A stretch of 20,033 nt of DNA from Chloroflexota bacterium (GTDB lineage: Bacteria > Chloroflexota > UBA6077 > JACQUR01), in contig JACQUR010000093.1 of NCBI GenBank assembly GCA_016210245.1, positions 1-20,033 of the forward strand. The letters are read 5' to 3'. The notes under the pieces were generated by a model that made no database searches, was not told the DNA's origin, and saw only the letters and a list, made by a program, of their open reading frames with translations. The translations under genes were made by a program, and so were the position numbers. Positions 1 through 7,513 of this stretch are shown here, piece after piece; within the stretch, counting starts at the first letter, position 1, and every line of letters starts with the position of its first letter.

Positions 1-1058
1 AGATCCGACAGGTTGGTAGCCAAAGCGTTTCTGAGCCGCAGATCATCCTGCTCGGCAATAGCGCGGCAACTCAGCTCAAGGGCGAGTAACTGGCGCGGAT
101 TGAACATCTGCCAGTAGTAGCGGTATCCCCATCGGTGCAGACGATCAGTTTCGTCGCCCGCTGGAATTTCATCATCTGGAACGAAGACTGGTTGCAGGCG
201 GCGCCAGGTGGCTTCTGCCTCATCATATCGCTGCAGATCATGCGTGTCAGGTTTCTTGAAGAGCCGACCTTGCTGCATTGGCTTACACCTAGGACAATGA
301 TACTCGATCGCAAACATGCGGTGGGTAGGAGCGCCCGTTCTGGGATTGGGGTAGGTGTTGGATGTTCCGCAGTCCGGGCATTTGCAAGTCCCCTGACGTG
401 CAGGGCCTGACCGCGCAAGTGGCGCGGCACACCATTGACAGCTTCGTGGGTTCGTCCGATCCTTTGTTTCAGAGAGATCTCCGCAGTTGGCGCAGATGAA
501 CACGTTGTTGGGATGCCGCTGGTTCTCGGCGAGGAGATAGCCGGGAAATAGGTCGACTGACTTACCGCATTGCCTGCAGATTGTTGTTTTCACCCAAAGG
601 AAGTACTTGACATGGGCGTCTTGAATACCACACTGGGGACACGCAGTCCTGTAGAAACGGCCGATGATCTTCGCGAGTGAGTGTGTGAGCTTGTTCGCTG
701 CATCGCGGTACGCTGTCAGGTCGAGGTGTTCAATTTCCTGTCGAACGATCCAGTAGGCGAGTGGATTGATGTCGTAGCCTATGATATTGCATCCCATTCG
801 ATTCGCTTCGATTAAGGGTGTGCCTCCACCCATAAGAGGATCAGCAATGCTAATGCCTGTGAGCTTGTTTGCGCTGTAATAGGTCTCCCGCAGCGGACCC
901 GGTCCGAACTCAGACAGTATGAGCGAGCGAAACAGTGTGCCCGGGCGTCGCGCAAACCATTTGTGGACAGCGATGATGGGTCTGTAGTTCTGCTGGATCT
1001 GCTTCTCTCGTAGGGCCAGTGCAGCTACGAAGGGGACGTCAAAGAGCTTTTCGATCAT
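1..1058 (-). CDS. DUF1156-type DNA methylase, C-terminus beyond window
   Basis: I translated the minus strand from an ATG at 1058; the frame stays open for 352 codons to the window edge. The N-terminus has the HKWFARRPG signature (residues 32-40) typical of DUF1156-type DNA methylases. Next come a motif-I-like DPLMGGGT (73-80) for SAM binding and GYDINP (94-99). Three zinc-ribbon-like cysteine sets follow: C140/C143 with C161/C164, C189/C192 with C207/C210, and C227/C230 with C255/C258. The catalytic NPP[YF] motif would lie beyond the window. The family is thought to methylate DNA amino groups, and some members sit in anti-phage islands. The gene is visibly poorer in GC than its neighbours, which suggests horizontal acquisition. 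Start choice rests on a GGAG about 11 nt upstream and on the family-like N-terminus. Family assignment is good; target and biological role are unknown. Confidence 0.8.
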   Translation of the reverse strand, partial: MIEKLFDVPFVAALALREKQIQQNYRPIIAVHKWFARRPGTLFRSLILSEFGPGPLRETYYSANKLTGISIADPLMGGGTPLIEANRMGCNIIGYDINPLAYWIVRQEIEHLDLTAYRDAANKLTHSLAKIIGRFYRTACPQCGIQDAHVKYFLWVKTTICRQCGKSVDLFPGYLLAENQRHPNNVFICANCGDLSETKDRTNPRSCQWCAAPLARSGPARQGTCKCPDCGTSNTYPNPRTGAPTHRMFAIEYHCPRCKPMQQGRLFKKPDTHDLQRYDEAEATWRRLQPVFVPDDEIPAGDETDRLHRWGYRYYWQMFNPRQLLALELSCRAIAEQDDLRLRNALATNLSD

Positions 1059-1405
1059 CGGCTTCTGTGCTCCCAGGTGTGGCGGCGGCCTTGGCGGTGG
1101 TCGATGCAGCGACAAGAGATTGTAGCCGAACGCACTGCCGGCGGGCTGTGCGCCTGGGGCGATAATCGAAGGTCGCCTGGGGTGGGAAGAGACCAGCCGT
1201 GCCTGGCGCGGCCGGTGTGGCGAGGCCAAACAGCACACGGGCGGCTGGCGCAGCAGGACGGGTAACGGCAAGGCCGGCGTGGCGTGCCGCCGGGCCGCGA
1301 GTTGGCGGGTGTATGTATCGGCGTGTGGCGGAAGCAAGCGGCGGTGCGAGAGAGAAAGCGACGTGCGGTTGGCCTGGCGGCTTGGGCCACTCGCTGAGCC
1401 TCCTG
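1059..1405. other. Intergenic region without a convincing gene
   Basis: About 350 bases between the methylase start and the ligase stop. Several short GC-driven open frames exist on both strands, but their translations are Arg/Ala/Pro-rich and show no family features. Composition changes here from moderate GC (methylase side) to high GC (ligase side), so this may be the edge of an acquired segment. No repeat or hairpin was recognised. Confidence 0.5.
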
Positions 1406-2728
1406 CTACCTCGCCTCCCCTCTCAGATCCAGGATCCTCTTCGCCTTGAACGCCGTGCGCTCCAATGTCCCAAACGGCTCCAGGCGAACCTGGGGCGTCA
1501 CCAGCAACTCCTCCCGTAGCGCCCGGGTGAGGCGGTCGTGGAGGGACGGGTCGGGGTCGGTCAGACGCTCGGCGACGACGGTCACGAGCTCGGAGCCGAG
1601 GCGCGGGTCCAGGGCGAGCTCGATGCGGAACTCGTCGGACAGCTCGGGGAAGCTGCGCACCACCTTCTCCACCTGGACCGGGTAGAACTTGGCCCCGCGG
1701 TAGACCACCAGATCGTCGTGGCGGCCCAGGATACCGCCCGGGGAGCGGAGATGGGTGCGCCCGCATTCGCACGGTTCCGTGGTCAGGCGGGCGTAGTCGT
1801 TCGACCAGTAGCGCAGCATGGGCGTGGCCTGGCGGGTCAGGTGGGTGAAGACCAGCACGCCCACCTCGCCCTCGGGCACGGGCTGTTTCGTCTCCGGGTC
1901 GAGCACCTCCACCAGGACGTGGTCCTCGGCCCAGTGGATGCCGGCCTGGGCCGGGCACTCGGAGGCGAAGGTGGGGGCGATCTCCGCCAGGCCGTAGTAG
2001 TCGAAGGCGGCGATGCCCAGCCCGGCCTCGATCTTGCGCCGCGTGGAGGCGTTCTCGGCCCCGGCCTCGCCCCCGAAGCAGCCCAGACGTAGCGGGATGG
2101 ACGCGGGCTCGACCCCGCGCTCGCGCAGCGCTTCGGCCAGATAGAGCGCGTAGGATGGGGTGGCGATGAGCACCGTGGCGCCGGGCGACTGAAGGTAGTC
2201 GACCTGGCGGTTGGTCAGCCCGGCCCCGATGGGCAACACCAGGCAGCCGATCTTGGCCGCGCCGTAGTGGACCGAGAGCCCCGCCACCCACAGGCCGTAG
2301 CTGAAGGCGTTCTGGACGATGTCGCCCGGGCGGGTGCCGAACTGCCACAGGGTGCGGGCGGTGAAGCTGGTGATGTTGGCGACGTCGGCCTCCGACCACA
2401 GGGTGTTGACCGGCACGCCGGTGGTGCCGGTGGAGGGGTGGAGCTCGCGCAGGTTCTGGGGCGGCGCCACCACGTAGCGCCCGAACGGCGGGTGGGCCTG
2501 CTGCTCGTCGCGCAGCTCCTGCTTGGTCACCACGGGCAGCTTGCGCACGTCTTCCAGGGATTGGATGTCGCCCGGCTGGACCCCCATGCGGTCCAGGCGC
2601 TCGCGGTAGAAGGCCGAGCCCTCGTAGCAGCGCTGGACCTGCCACTGCAGGCGGTGGTTCTGCAGGTGCGCCAGCTCGTCGCGGCTCATGGTCTCCATGC
2701 GCTCGTCCCAGTAGCGTCGCTCGCTCAT
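1406..2728 (-). CDS. Phenylacetate-CoA ligase family protein (PaaK-like)
   Basis: Adenylate-forming CoA ligase of 440 residues, the usual PaaK length. It would activate an aromatic or other carboxylic acid with ATP to an acyl-AMP and then to the CoA thioester, in the cytoplasm. Visible motifs are the P-loop HPSTGTTG (97-104), YYGLAEI (244-250), the aspartate in SNDYARL (309-315), the hinge GRHDDLVVYRG (335-345) and a C-terminal lysine in FKAKRILD (about 428-430). C258, H265, C320 and C322 are placed like a structural zinc site. It starts with MSERRYWDE, typical of the family. The next gene upstream on the same strand is an HpaB/AbfD-like flavoprotein 92 bp away, so the two may share a pathway. 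Substrate cannot be read from sequence; phenylacetate, hydroxyphenylacetate or benzoate-type acids are possible, so no symbol is given. Confidence 0.9.
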   Translation of the reverse strand: MSERRYWDERMETMSRDELAHLQNHRLQWQVQRCYEGSAFYRERLDRMGVQPGDIQSLEDVRKLPVVTKQELRDEQQAHPPFGRYVVAPPQNLRELHPSTGTTGVPVNTLWSEADVANITSFTARTLWQFGTRPGDIVQNAFSYGLWVAGLSVHYGAAKIGCLVLPIGAGLTNRQVDYLQSPGATVLIATPSYALYLAEALRERGVEPASIPLRLGCFGGEAGAENASTRRKIEAGLGIAAFDYYGLAEIAPTFASECPAQAGIHWAEDHVLVEVLDPETKQPVPEGEVGVLVFTHLTRQATPMLRYWSNDYARLTTEPCECGRTHLRSPGGILGRHDDLVVYRGAKFYPVQVEKVVRSFPELSDEFRIELALDPRLGSELVTVVAERLTDPDPSLHDRLTRALREELLVTPQVRLEPFGTLERTAFKAKRILDLRGEAR

Positions 2729-2744
2729 CGGTTTCCCCCTGTGT

Positions 2745-2829
2745 AATGCGTAAAACGTAAAACGTAAAACGTAAAACGTGACGAGTTGCGCGGGAGCGAT
2801 TACGTTTTACGCATTACGTTTTACGCATT
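2745..2829. repeat. GTAAAAC heptamers and facing 14-bp repeats
   Basis: Four tandem copies of GTAAAAC occupy 2750-2777. Two copies of the 14-mer ATTACGTTTTACGC lie at 2799-2826. The 16 bases at 2745-2760 are the reverse complement of 2814-2829, so the spacer can fold into a hairpin. The right part forms the end of the upstream gene: its last residues (Asn-Ala) and TAA stop are spelled by the repeat. This belongs to the same class of 7-bp repeats found elsewhere in the chromosomal part of the window. Confidence 0.85.
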
Positions 2830-4257
2830 GATCCCGGCCAGCTCCCGCGCGTAGGCCAGGGCTGGCTTCGAATTGTAGCTGCGCAGCATGACCAGCTTCT
2901 CCGCCTCGATCGAGCCCTCGGCGTGGATGGCCAGCACGGCCTGGTAGCCCGCAAAGTCCGAGGCGGTCAGGTCTGAGATCAGGTTGAGCGCCCGCAGGCG
3001 GTCGAGCGCGCTCGCGCCGTTGGCCCCGCCCAGGTAGCGGCGCACGTACTCGGCGGTTTCGGGGGTGGAGAGGTCCTCCAGGCCCGGCCCGGTGACCAGC
3101 AGCCCGCCGGCCAGGTCCTGCACCGCCATCAGCGCCTGGTGGTAGCCCTCGGCAAAGTGCAGCTTGGCCATGTTCACCGTCAGCGGGTCCGGGGCCACCA
3201 GTCCGGGCTCCACCCGTTTGGCGCGCTGGGCGGCCATCTCCACCAGCGCGCGCAGCGTCTCGGCGTAGGCCACCAGGCGGGACAGCTTCTCCCGCACGTG
3301 CCCGGCCCGCAGGATGCCGTTGTACTCAGCCGCCAGCCAGGCGCTGCCCACCAGCAGGTCGACCAGCGGCAGCTTGTAGGAGACGGCGGTGAAGCGGTGG
3401 TACTCCACGAAGGTCAGCGCCAGCGGCCCGGCGAATTGCCACTCGCCCTCCAGGAACACCCGCTCCCGCGGCACGAACACGTCGTCGAAGACGGTGAGCG
3501 TCTCGACCATCTTGTGGTGCGCAGAGATCGGGTGCTCGAAGCGGTTCTTCTGGTGTCCGCCATAGGGGCTGGCGAGGAGCTTCAGGCCGGGGGTGTTGAT
3601 CGGCACGGCGAAGGCCACGGCGTAGGCGGCGTCGCCCTCGCCCAGGGCGCGGGTGGGCAGCACGATCAGCTCGTTGCTGTTCACGGAGACCGAGGTGTGG
3701 ACCTTGGCGCCTCGAACCACGATGCCGTCGTCGCGCCGATCCACGATGCGCAGGTAGTAGTCGGGGTGGGCCTGCTGCACCGGCCCCAGCGAGCGGTCGC
3801 CCTTCACGTCGGTCTGGGCCACGGCCATGGCCAGGTCGTGGTCGCGGCAGTGGCGGTAGAAGGCCTGGACGCGGGGCAGGTACGCGGTGCCGAGCTGCTG
3901 GTCCATGGCCGCGGCCAGGATGTGTAGACCGAACAATGCGTCGGTCCCGATCTCTTTGATCAGCACCACCAGCGTGCCGCCCAGACGGGTGGCCTCCTCG
4001 ATCAGGCGACTGCGATGGAGCAGGTCCTGGGGCGTCTGGGGCAGGGCGAAGTAGCGACTGTAGGGCTGCCCCTCTTCCGAGGTCACCACCGCCAGGTCGC
4101 GCCAGCGCTCGTCCTCGGCCATGCGATAGTCGATGGCGGCGTGGTCGATGGCGGCGCGCAGCACCGGGTGGCTGGTGACATCCTCCACGCGGCGGCCGCG
4201 GAAGTACACGGTGCGACCGTCGCGCAAGCTGTCCACGTACTGCTGGACCGAGCGCAT
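2821..4257 (-). CDS. HpaB / 4-hydroxybutyryl-CoA dehydratase-like flavoprotein
   Basis: Acyl-CoA-dehydrogenase-fold flavoprotein of the family holding 4-hydroxyphenylacetate 3-hydroxylase (HpaB) and 4-hydroxybutyryl-CoA dehydratase (AbfD), 478 residues from this start. Recognisable blocks are TDVKGDRSLGP, the segment DGIVVRGAKVHTSVSVNSNELIVLPT, and TVFDDVFVPRERVF. The resemblance to AbfD is strong, but only one cysteine is visible in the whole protein, so the cysteine ligands of the AbfD [4Fe-4S] cluster are missing. A flavin monooxygenase or cluster-less role is therefore more likely than AbfD activity. The ATG at 4257 has a GGGAGGGG Shine-Dalgarno. A 43-residue longer frame runs through a noncoding GATTTTG repeat and is rejected. 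It lies upstream of the PaaK-like ligase and may be cotranscribed. HpaB enzymes need a flavin reductase partner, which is not in view. Substrate unknown. Confidence 0.85.
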   Translation of the reverse strand: MRSVQQYVDSLRDGRTVYFRGRRVEDVTSHPVLRAAIDHAAIDYRMAEDERWRDLAVVTSEEGQPYSRYFALPQTPQDLLHRSRLIEEATRLGGTLVVLIKEIGTDALFGLHILAAAMDQQLGTAYLPRVQAFYRHCRDHDLAMAVAQTDVKGDRSLGPVQQAHPDYYLRIVDRRDDGIVVRGAKVHTSVSVNSNELIVLPTRALGEGDAAYAVAFAVPINTPGLKLLASPYGGHQKNRFEHPISAHHKMVETLTVFDDVFVPRERVFLEGEWQFAGPLALTFVEYHRFTAVSYKLPLVDLLVGSAWLAAEYNGILRAGHVREKLSRLVAYAETLRALVEMAAQRAKRVEPGLVAPDPLTVNMAKLHFAEGYHQALMAVQDLAGGLLVTGPGLEDLSTPETAEYVRRYLGGANGASALDRLRALNLISDLTASDFAGYQAVLAIHAEGSIEAEKLVMLRSYNSKPALAYARELAGINA

Positions 4258-4268
4258 GGCCCCCTCCC

Positions 4269-4303
4269 GATTTTGGATTTTGGATTTTGGATTTTGGATT
4301 GGG
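4269..4303. repeat. GATTTTG heptanucleotide tandem repeat
   Basis: Four exact copies of GATTTTG (4269-4296) and a degenerate fifth, directly upstream of the Shine-Dalgarno of the minus-strand flavoprotein gene. It falls in the divergent spacer between that gene and folB. Confidence 0.9.
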
Positions 4304-4425
4304 GTGCGGGGCGGGTGCGATTGCCGAACGCCATCGCGCTGTGTGGATTTTGGACTGGGCGCGGCCAAGTTGCAAGCATCCCTCAACAGGTCTAGGATTC
4401 GGGATGGGGTTGGCCGTGCTCGTCA

Positions 4426-4450
4426 ATCCGAAATCCGAAATCCGAAATCC
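4426..4450. repeat. ATCCGAA heptanucleotide tandem repeat in folB leader
   Basis: Three exact copies of ATCCGAA (4426-4446) plus a partial copy. They end 4 nt before the folB ATG and occupy the place where a Shine-Dalgarno would be. The unit differs from the GATTTTG unit 130 bp away in sequence but has the same 7-bp period. Confidence 0.9.
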
Positions 4451-4453
4451 CAG

Positions 4454-4825
4454 ATGGACCACATCCTGCTGAGTGACCTGGCTTTCTACGGCTACCACGG
4501 TGCCCGCGAGGAGGAGAAGCGGCTGGGCCAGCGCTTCCTGGTGGACCTGGAGCTGTCGCTGGATCTCCAGCCGGCCGGTCGCTCGGACGACCTGGCTCAG
4601 ACGGTGGACTATGCGGAGGTCTATCGCCTGGTGCGCCAGGTGGCGGAGGGCCCCAGCCGCGACCTGCTCGAAGCCGTGGCGGAGGCCATCGCCGCCGAGG
4701 TGCTGGGCCACTTCCCAGAGCTTCAGGCGGTCAAGGTGCGGGTCAAGAAGCCCTGGGCGCCCATTGCCGGCAGCCAGCTCGGCTTCGTCGCCGTGGAGAT
4801 CACCCGGGTGAGGCCGTCCCTTTAG
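4454..4825 (+). CDS. folB: Dihydroneopterin aldolase
   Basis: Folate biosynthesis enzyme that cleaves 7,8-dihydroneopterin to 6-hydroxymethyl-7,8-dihydropterin and glycolaldehyde, in the cytoplasm. The 123-residue length fits FolB. It begins MDHILLSDLAFYGYHG and has the catalytic glutamate stretch REEEKRLGQRF (18-28), TVDYAEVY, LLEAVAEAIA with the pterin-anchoring glutamate, and KVRVKKPWAP with the conserved lysine near the C-terminus. The ATG at 4454 matches the usual family N-terminus; a longer in-frame start at 4133 would run through the repeats and is rejected. No Shine-Dalgarno is visible because the leader is a heptamer repeat. No other folate gene is adjacent. Confidence 0.93.
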   Translation: MDHILLSDLAFYGYHGAREEEKRLGQRFLVDLELSLDLQPAGRSDDLAQTVDYAEVYRLVRQVAEGPSRDLLEAVAEAIAAEVLGHFPELQAVKVRVKKPWAPIAGSQLGFVAVEITRVRPSL

Positions 4826-4867
4826 GAATACCTCGTGCATGTCTCCGCGAAAAGCATTCGGAAAGCA

Positions 4868-4897
4868 TTGCGCGCCCCGGGGGTGCTCGCGTAAGAT
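4868..4897 (+). promoter_or_regulatory. Putative sigma-70-like promoter for the VanW gene
   Basis: TTGCGC at 4868-4873 and TAAGAT at 4892-4897 with an 18-bp spacer, about 55 bp before the ATG at 4952. Just upstream AAAGCATT occurs twice 12 bp apart (4850-4870), possibly a regulator site. Confidence 0.4.
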
Positions 4898-4951
4898 GGG
4901 GCGCAACTTCCGCTGCTGAGCGCTGGTGAAGGAGGGCTCACCGACCCGCTC

Positions 4952-6826
4952 ATGCGTCCCATCTTCGTCATCCTGCTCGTTGTTCCTGTCACCCTGGTGC
5001 TGCTGGTCGCGATCGGCGTCGCCGTTGCTGTCGCCAACTATGACGCGACCTACCAGGGCCGCGTCTACCCCGGGGTTTCCGCACTCGGGGAAGACCTCTC
5101 TGGCCAGTCGCGCGAGGAGGCTCGCCGCTTACTGGGCGAGCACGTGGCTCGGATCCTGGCTCAGCCCCTGGCCCTGGCCGCTGGCGGCCAGGAGTGGCGT
5201 CAGAGCGCCGCGGAGCTGGGGCTGGAGCTGGAGGTGGACTCGCTGGTGGACCAGGCGCTGGCCGTTGGCCGCCAGGGCTGGGTGCTGCCGCGCGCGCGCG
5301 GCCTGTGGGAGCTGCGCCAGTCTGGCCGCACGCTCGGCGCGATCCAGCCCCGAGTCAACCAGGAGACGGCGCTCCAGGTGCTTCGCCGCATCGCGGCCCA
5401 GATCGATCGTCCCACCATCGACGCGGCGCTCAGCATCGGGCGCGCGTTCGACGTGCAGGTGACGCCCGCCCAGAGCGGGCGCAAGCTGGACCAGGGCGAG
5501 TCGCTGCGCCGTATTCGGAACGCGCTCGTCGGCGGGGAGGATCGAGTGGGGCTCGTGGCAGCCGAAACGTCGCCAGCGGTGCTGGACGAGCAGGTTGCCG
5601 CGGCGGCCGAGAAGGCTCGCACCATCCTCTCCGGCCCCCTGACGCTCACCTACGGGCAGCAGGTGTGGACGGTCGGGCGCGACGAGCTCCGAACCATGCT
5701 GCGCTTCGAGCGCCGGGCGAGTGGAGCCTTCGAGGTGGTGCTGGACCAGGCGCCGCTGGAAGCGCTGGCCCGCCGTATTGCCGGCGAGGTCGAGCAGACG
5801 CCAGTGGATGCCCGCTTCGCCTGGGCTCAGGGGCGCTTGGAGGTGCTCCGGCCGAGCCGCCCCGGGGTGAGCCTCGAGCCCGAGCAGGCCGTGCAGGCCA
5901 TGCTGGCGGCGCTGGCCAGCCCGAACCACACCCTGAAGCTCCCCGTCTCTGTGGCCAAGGCGGCCGTGCCGATGGAGGAGCGGTACGGCCTGGGCATCAA
6001 GGAGCTGGTGGAGGAATCCAGCACCACCTTCGCCGGCTCCGTGCCGGCCAAGCGGCACAACATTCGCCTGGCCGCAGAGCGCATCAACGGGACGGTGGTG
6101 CCGCCAGGCGCCACCTTCTCCTTCAACGAGGCCGTGGGCCCCACCACGCTCGAGGCCGGCTTCCGCTGGGGCTACGCCATTCAAGGCAGCAATGGCGTCC
6201 CCAAGACCGTGCCCTCCGTGGCCGGTGGGATCTGCCAGGTCGCGACCACGCTCCTGCACTCCGTCTTCTGGGCGGGCTACACCATCGAGGAGCGCTATCC
6301 GCACCTGTACTGGATCCCCAATTACGCCTCCAAGGGCACCATTGGCATCGATACCACAGTCGACGAAGAGGCCGGGCTGGACTTCCGCTTCACCAACCCC
6401 ACGTCCTCCCACCTGCTCATCCAGGCCTGGACGGACGAGTCGGACAAGCTGCACTTCGCGCTCTACGGCACGAAGCCGGATTGGAAGGTGGAGGTGGAGG
6501 GACCGACCAAGAGCCACCCCCGGCCCGCGGACCCGAAGCCGATCGTCGAGGACGACCCGACCCTCCCGTATGGCCAGCGCGTGGTGGTGGAGGCGGCGCG
6601 TGACGGGTTCGACGTGCGGCTGGTCCGCAAGGTCACCTCACAGGGCGAGACGCGCACGCTGAACCTGGTGAGCCGCTATCAGCCGTCGCACAACGTCACC
6701 CTGGTCGGCACGGCGGGGCGTCCCACGCCCACCCCGAGCCCGGTGGCAACGCCTGCCGTGCCGCAGCCCACCACGGGCCCCGGCGACCAGCCCCCGCAGC
6801 CTACTCCCACGCCCGCGCAAAGGTAG
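4952..6826 (+). CDS. Membrane-anchored VanW family protein with peptidoglycan-binding-like repeats
   Basis: A 624-residue envelope protein. One hydrophobic segment (about residues 4-29) should anchor it, with the rest outside the membrane. Residues about 35-335 look like two YoaR-type putative peptidoglycan-binding domains: NYDATYQGRVYPGV at the start of the first, and a second after LSGPLTLTYGQQVWTVGRDEL (227-247). The VanW domain follows (about 350-505) with SSTTFAGS, NIRLAAERINGTVVPPGATFSFNEAVG and the cysteine-containing GGICQVATTLLHS. The C-terminus is a Pro/Thr-rich low-complexity tail (about 590-624), as in wall- or surface-exposed proteins. VanW was named from vancomycin-resistance clusters, but its biochemical role is unknown, and no van genes are nearby. 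GAAGGAGGG lies upstream of the ATG with a long spacing (about 15 nt). The gene probably stands alone. Confidence 0.9.
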   Translation: MRPIFVILLVVPVTLVLLVAIGVAVAVANYDATYQGRVYPGVSALGEDLSGQSREEARRLLGEHVARILAQPLALAAGGQEWRQSAAELGLELEVDSLVDQALAVGRQGWVLPRARGLWELRQSGRTLGAIQPRVNQETALQVLRRIAAQIDRPTIDAALSIGRAFDVQVTPAQSGRKLDQGESLRRIRNALVGGEDRVGLVAAETSPAVLDEQVAAAAEKARTILSGPLTLTYGQQVWTVGRDELRTMLRFERRASGAFEVVLDQAPLEALARRIAGEVEQTPVDARFAWAQGRLEVLRPSRPGVSLEPEQAVQAMLAALASPNHTLKLPVSVAKAAVPMEERYGLGIKELVEESSTTFAGSVPAKRHNIRLAAERINGTVVPPGATFSFNEAVGPTTLEAGFRWGYAIQGSNGVPKTVPSVAGGICQVATTLLHSVFWAGYTIEERYPHLYWIPNYASKGTIGIDTTVDEEAGLDFRFTNPTSSHLLIQAWTDESDKLHFALYGTKPDWKVEVEGPTKSHPRPADPKPIVEDDPTLPYGQRVVVEAARDGFDVRLVRKVTSQGETRTLNLVSRYQPSHNVTLVGTAGRPTPTPSPVATPAVPQPTTGPGDQPPQPTPTPAQR

Positions 6827-6831
6827 GCAAA

Positions 6832-6883
6832 GCCGGAGGCGCCCGGATGGTGAGCTCGAGCTCACCAGCCGGGCGCCTCCGGC
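6832..6883. terminator. 26-bp near-perfect palindrome between convergent genes
   Basis: The two 26-base arms (6832-6857 and 6858-6883) are reverse complements with one mismatch and no loop spacer. It begins 5 nt after the VanW stop and is followed on the plus strand by CTGCCCCAAAA, without a T-run. It probably acts as a two-way terminator or mRNA 3' end. It also encodes the last residues (RPEAPGW) and stop of the opposing gene. Confidence 0.7.
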
Positions 6884-7275
6884 CTGCCCCAAAACCGGCA
6901 GTCCTCCTCCAGTTCCAGGTCGTCCGGCGCCTCGGCGCCGGGCGCCAGGTCCAGCAGGCCGTACTCCATGAGGATCACCACCTGGTCGGCGTGGCTGGAG
7001 CCCTGGGGAAAGTCGATCCGCACGTGCGTGCCGGGCAGCGAGGTGAAGTCGCGGTCGATGCCGAAGATCGACAGCACCGCCTCCCGGTCGGTCAGCAGGC
7101 TGCCCTGCTGGCCAGGCCAGCGCCAGGTGCGGATGCCGCCATCGGGCAGCGCGCAATGGACGGCCGCGCTGAAGCCGTGCGGTCGGCGGATCACCGCGGC
7201 CGTGGCCTCCACGCTGCCACTCGTCACCCGCCAGACCTTGATGAAGCGGTCGCGCCGCAGGTCCACGTCGAACAC
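6862..7275 (-). CDS. Hypothetical protein, 137 residues
   Basis: I do not recognise a family. The protein starts at a GTG (7275) as MFDVDLRRDRFIKVWRVTSG, has a balanced composition and contains blocks that read as real protein (AVLSIFGIDRDF, GTHVRIDFPQG, DQVVILMEYGLLDLAPG). It ends in an acidic stretch (APDDLELEEDC). There is no signal peptide or membrane segment. Overlapping frames in this region are Arg/Pro/Ala-rich and look like shadows. The Shine-Dalgarno is weak. The stop codon and last codons fall inside the 26-bp palindrome shared with the convergent VanW gene. Function unknown; existence as a gene fairly likely. Confidence 0.6.
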   Translation of the reverse strand: MFDVDLRRDRFIKVWRVTSGSVEATAAVIRRPHGFSAAVHCALPDGGIRTWRWPGQQGSLLTDREAVLSIFGIDRDFTSLPGTHVRIDFPQGSSHADQVVILMEYGLLDLAPGAEAPDDLELEEDCRFWGRPEAPGW

Positions 7276-7382
7276 GCACCGTCCCCGGCAGAACCTCGAG
7301 AGTCGCCACTGGGCGCACGGAGGCTACGGATGGACACGGCCAGACCTGGTCTACAGTCGACAATTCACAGTCCGCTCGTCCC

Positions 7383-7417
7383 CTGTCGACTGTGACCTGT
7401 CGACTGTCGACTCGGCG
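7383..7417. repeat. CTGTCGA heptanucleotide repeat
   Basis: Four heptads in phase (7383-7410): CTGTCGA, CTGTGAC, CTGTCGA, CTGTCGA, then a decayed unit. A related piece (ACAGTCGACAATTCACAGT) lies at 7353-7371. It sits in the 238-bp spacer between the hypothetical gene and maf, which holds nothing else recognised. Confidence 0.75.
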
Positions 7418-7513
7418 TAGTGTCCGCTCGGTCCGCGCCACGCTCTGCGCGCCCGGTGGTCCCGGCAAACCTTCCTGGCTGCGCCGCCCCAGCAGCGCAA
7501 ACCGGGCGGGATT

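Noticed and set aside
2821..4257. Naming the HpaB-like protein 4-hydroxybutyryl-CoA dehydratase.
   Set aside because: Only one cysteine is visible; the iron-sulfur ligands of that enzyme are missing.
4258..4386. A 43-residue N-terminal extension of the HpaB-like protein.
   Set aside because: It runs through the GATTTTG repeat and lies upstream of a strong Shine-Dalgarno for the ATG at 4257.
3326..4906. Long minus-strand frame of 526 codons overlapping the HpaB-like gene and folB.
   Set aside because: Its product is Arg/Gly/Pro/His-rich and shows no family feature; the overlapping frames encode clear proteins.
5129..6517. Long antisense and alternative-frame open frames opposite the VanW gene.
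   Set aside because: They mirror a GC-rich gene and have biased composition; VanW motifs are unambiguous in the other frame.
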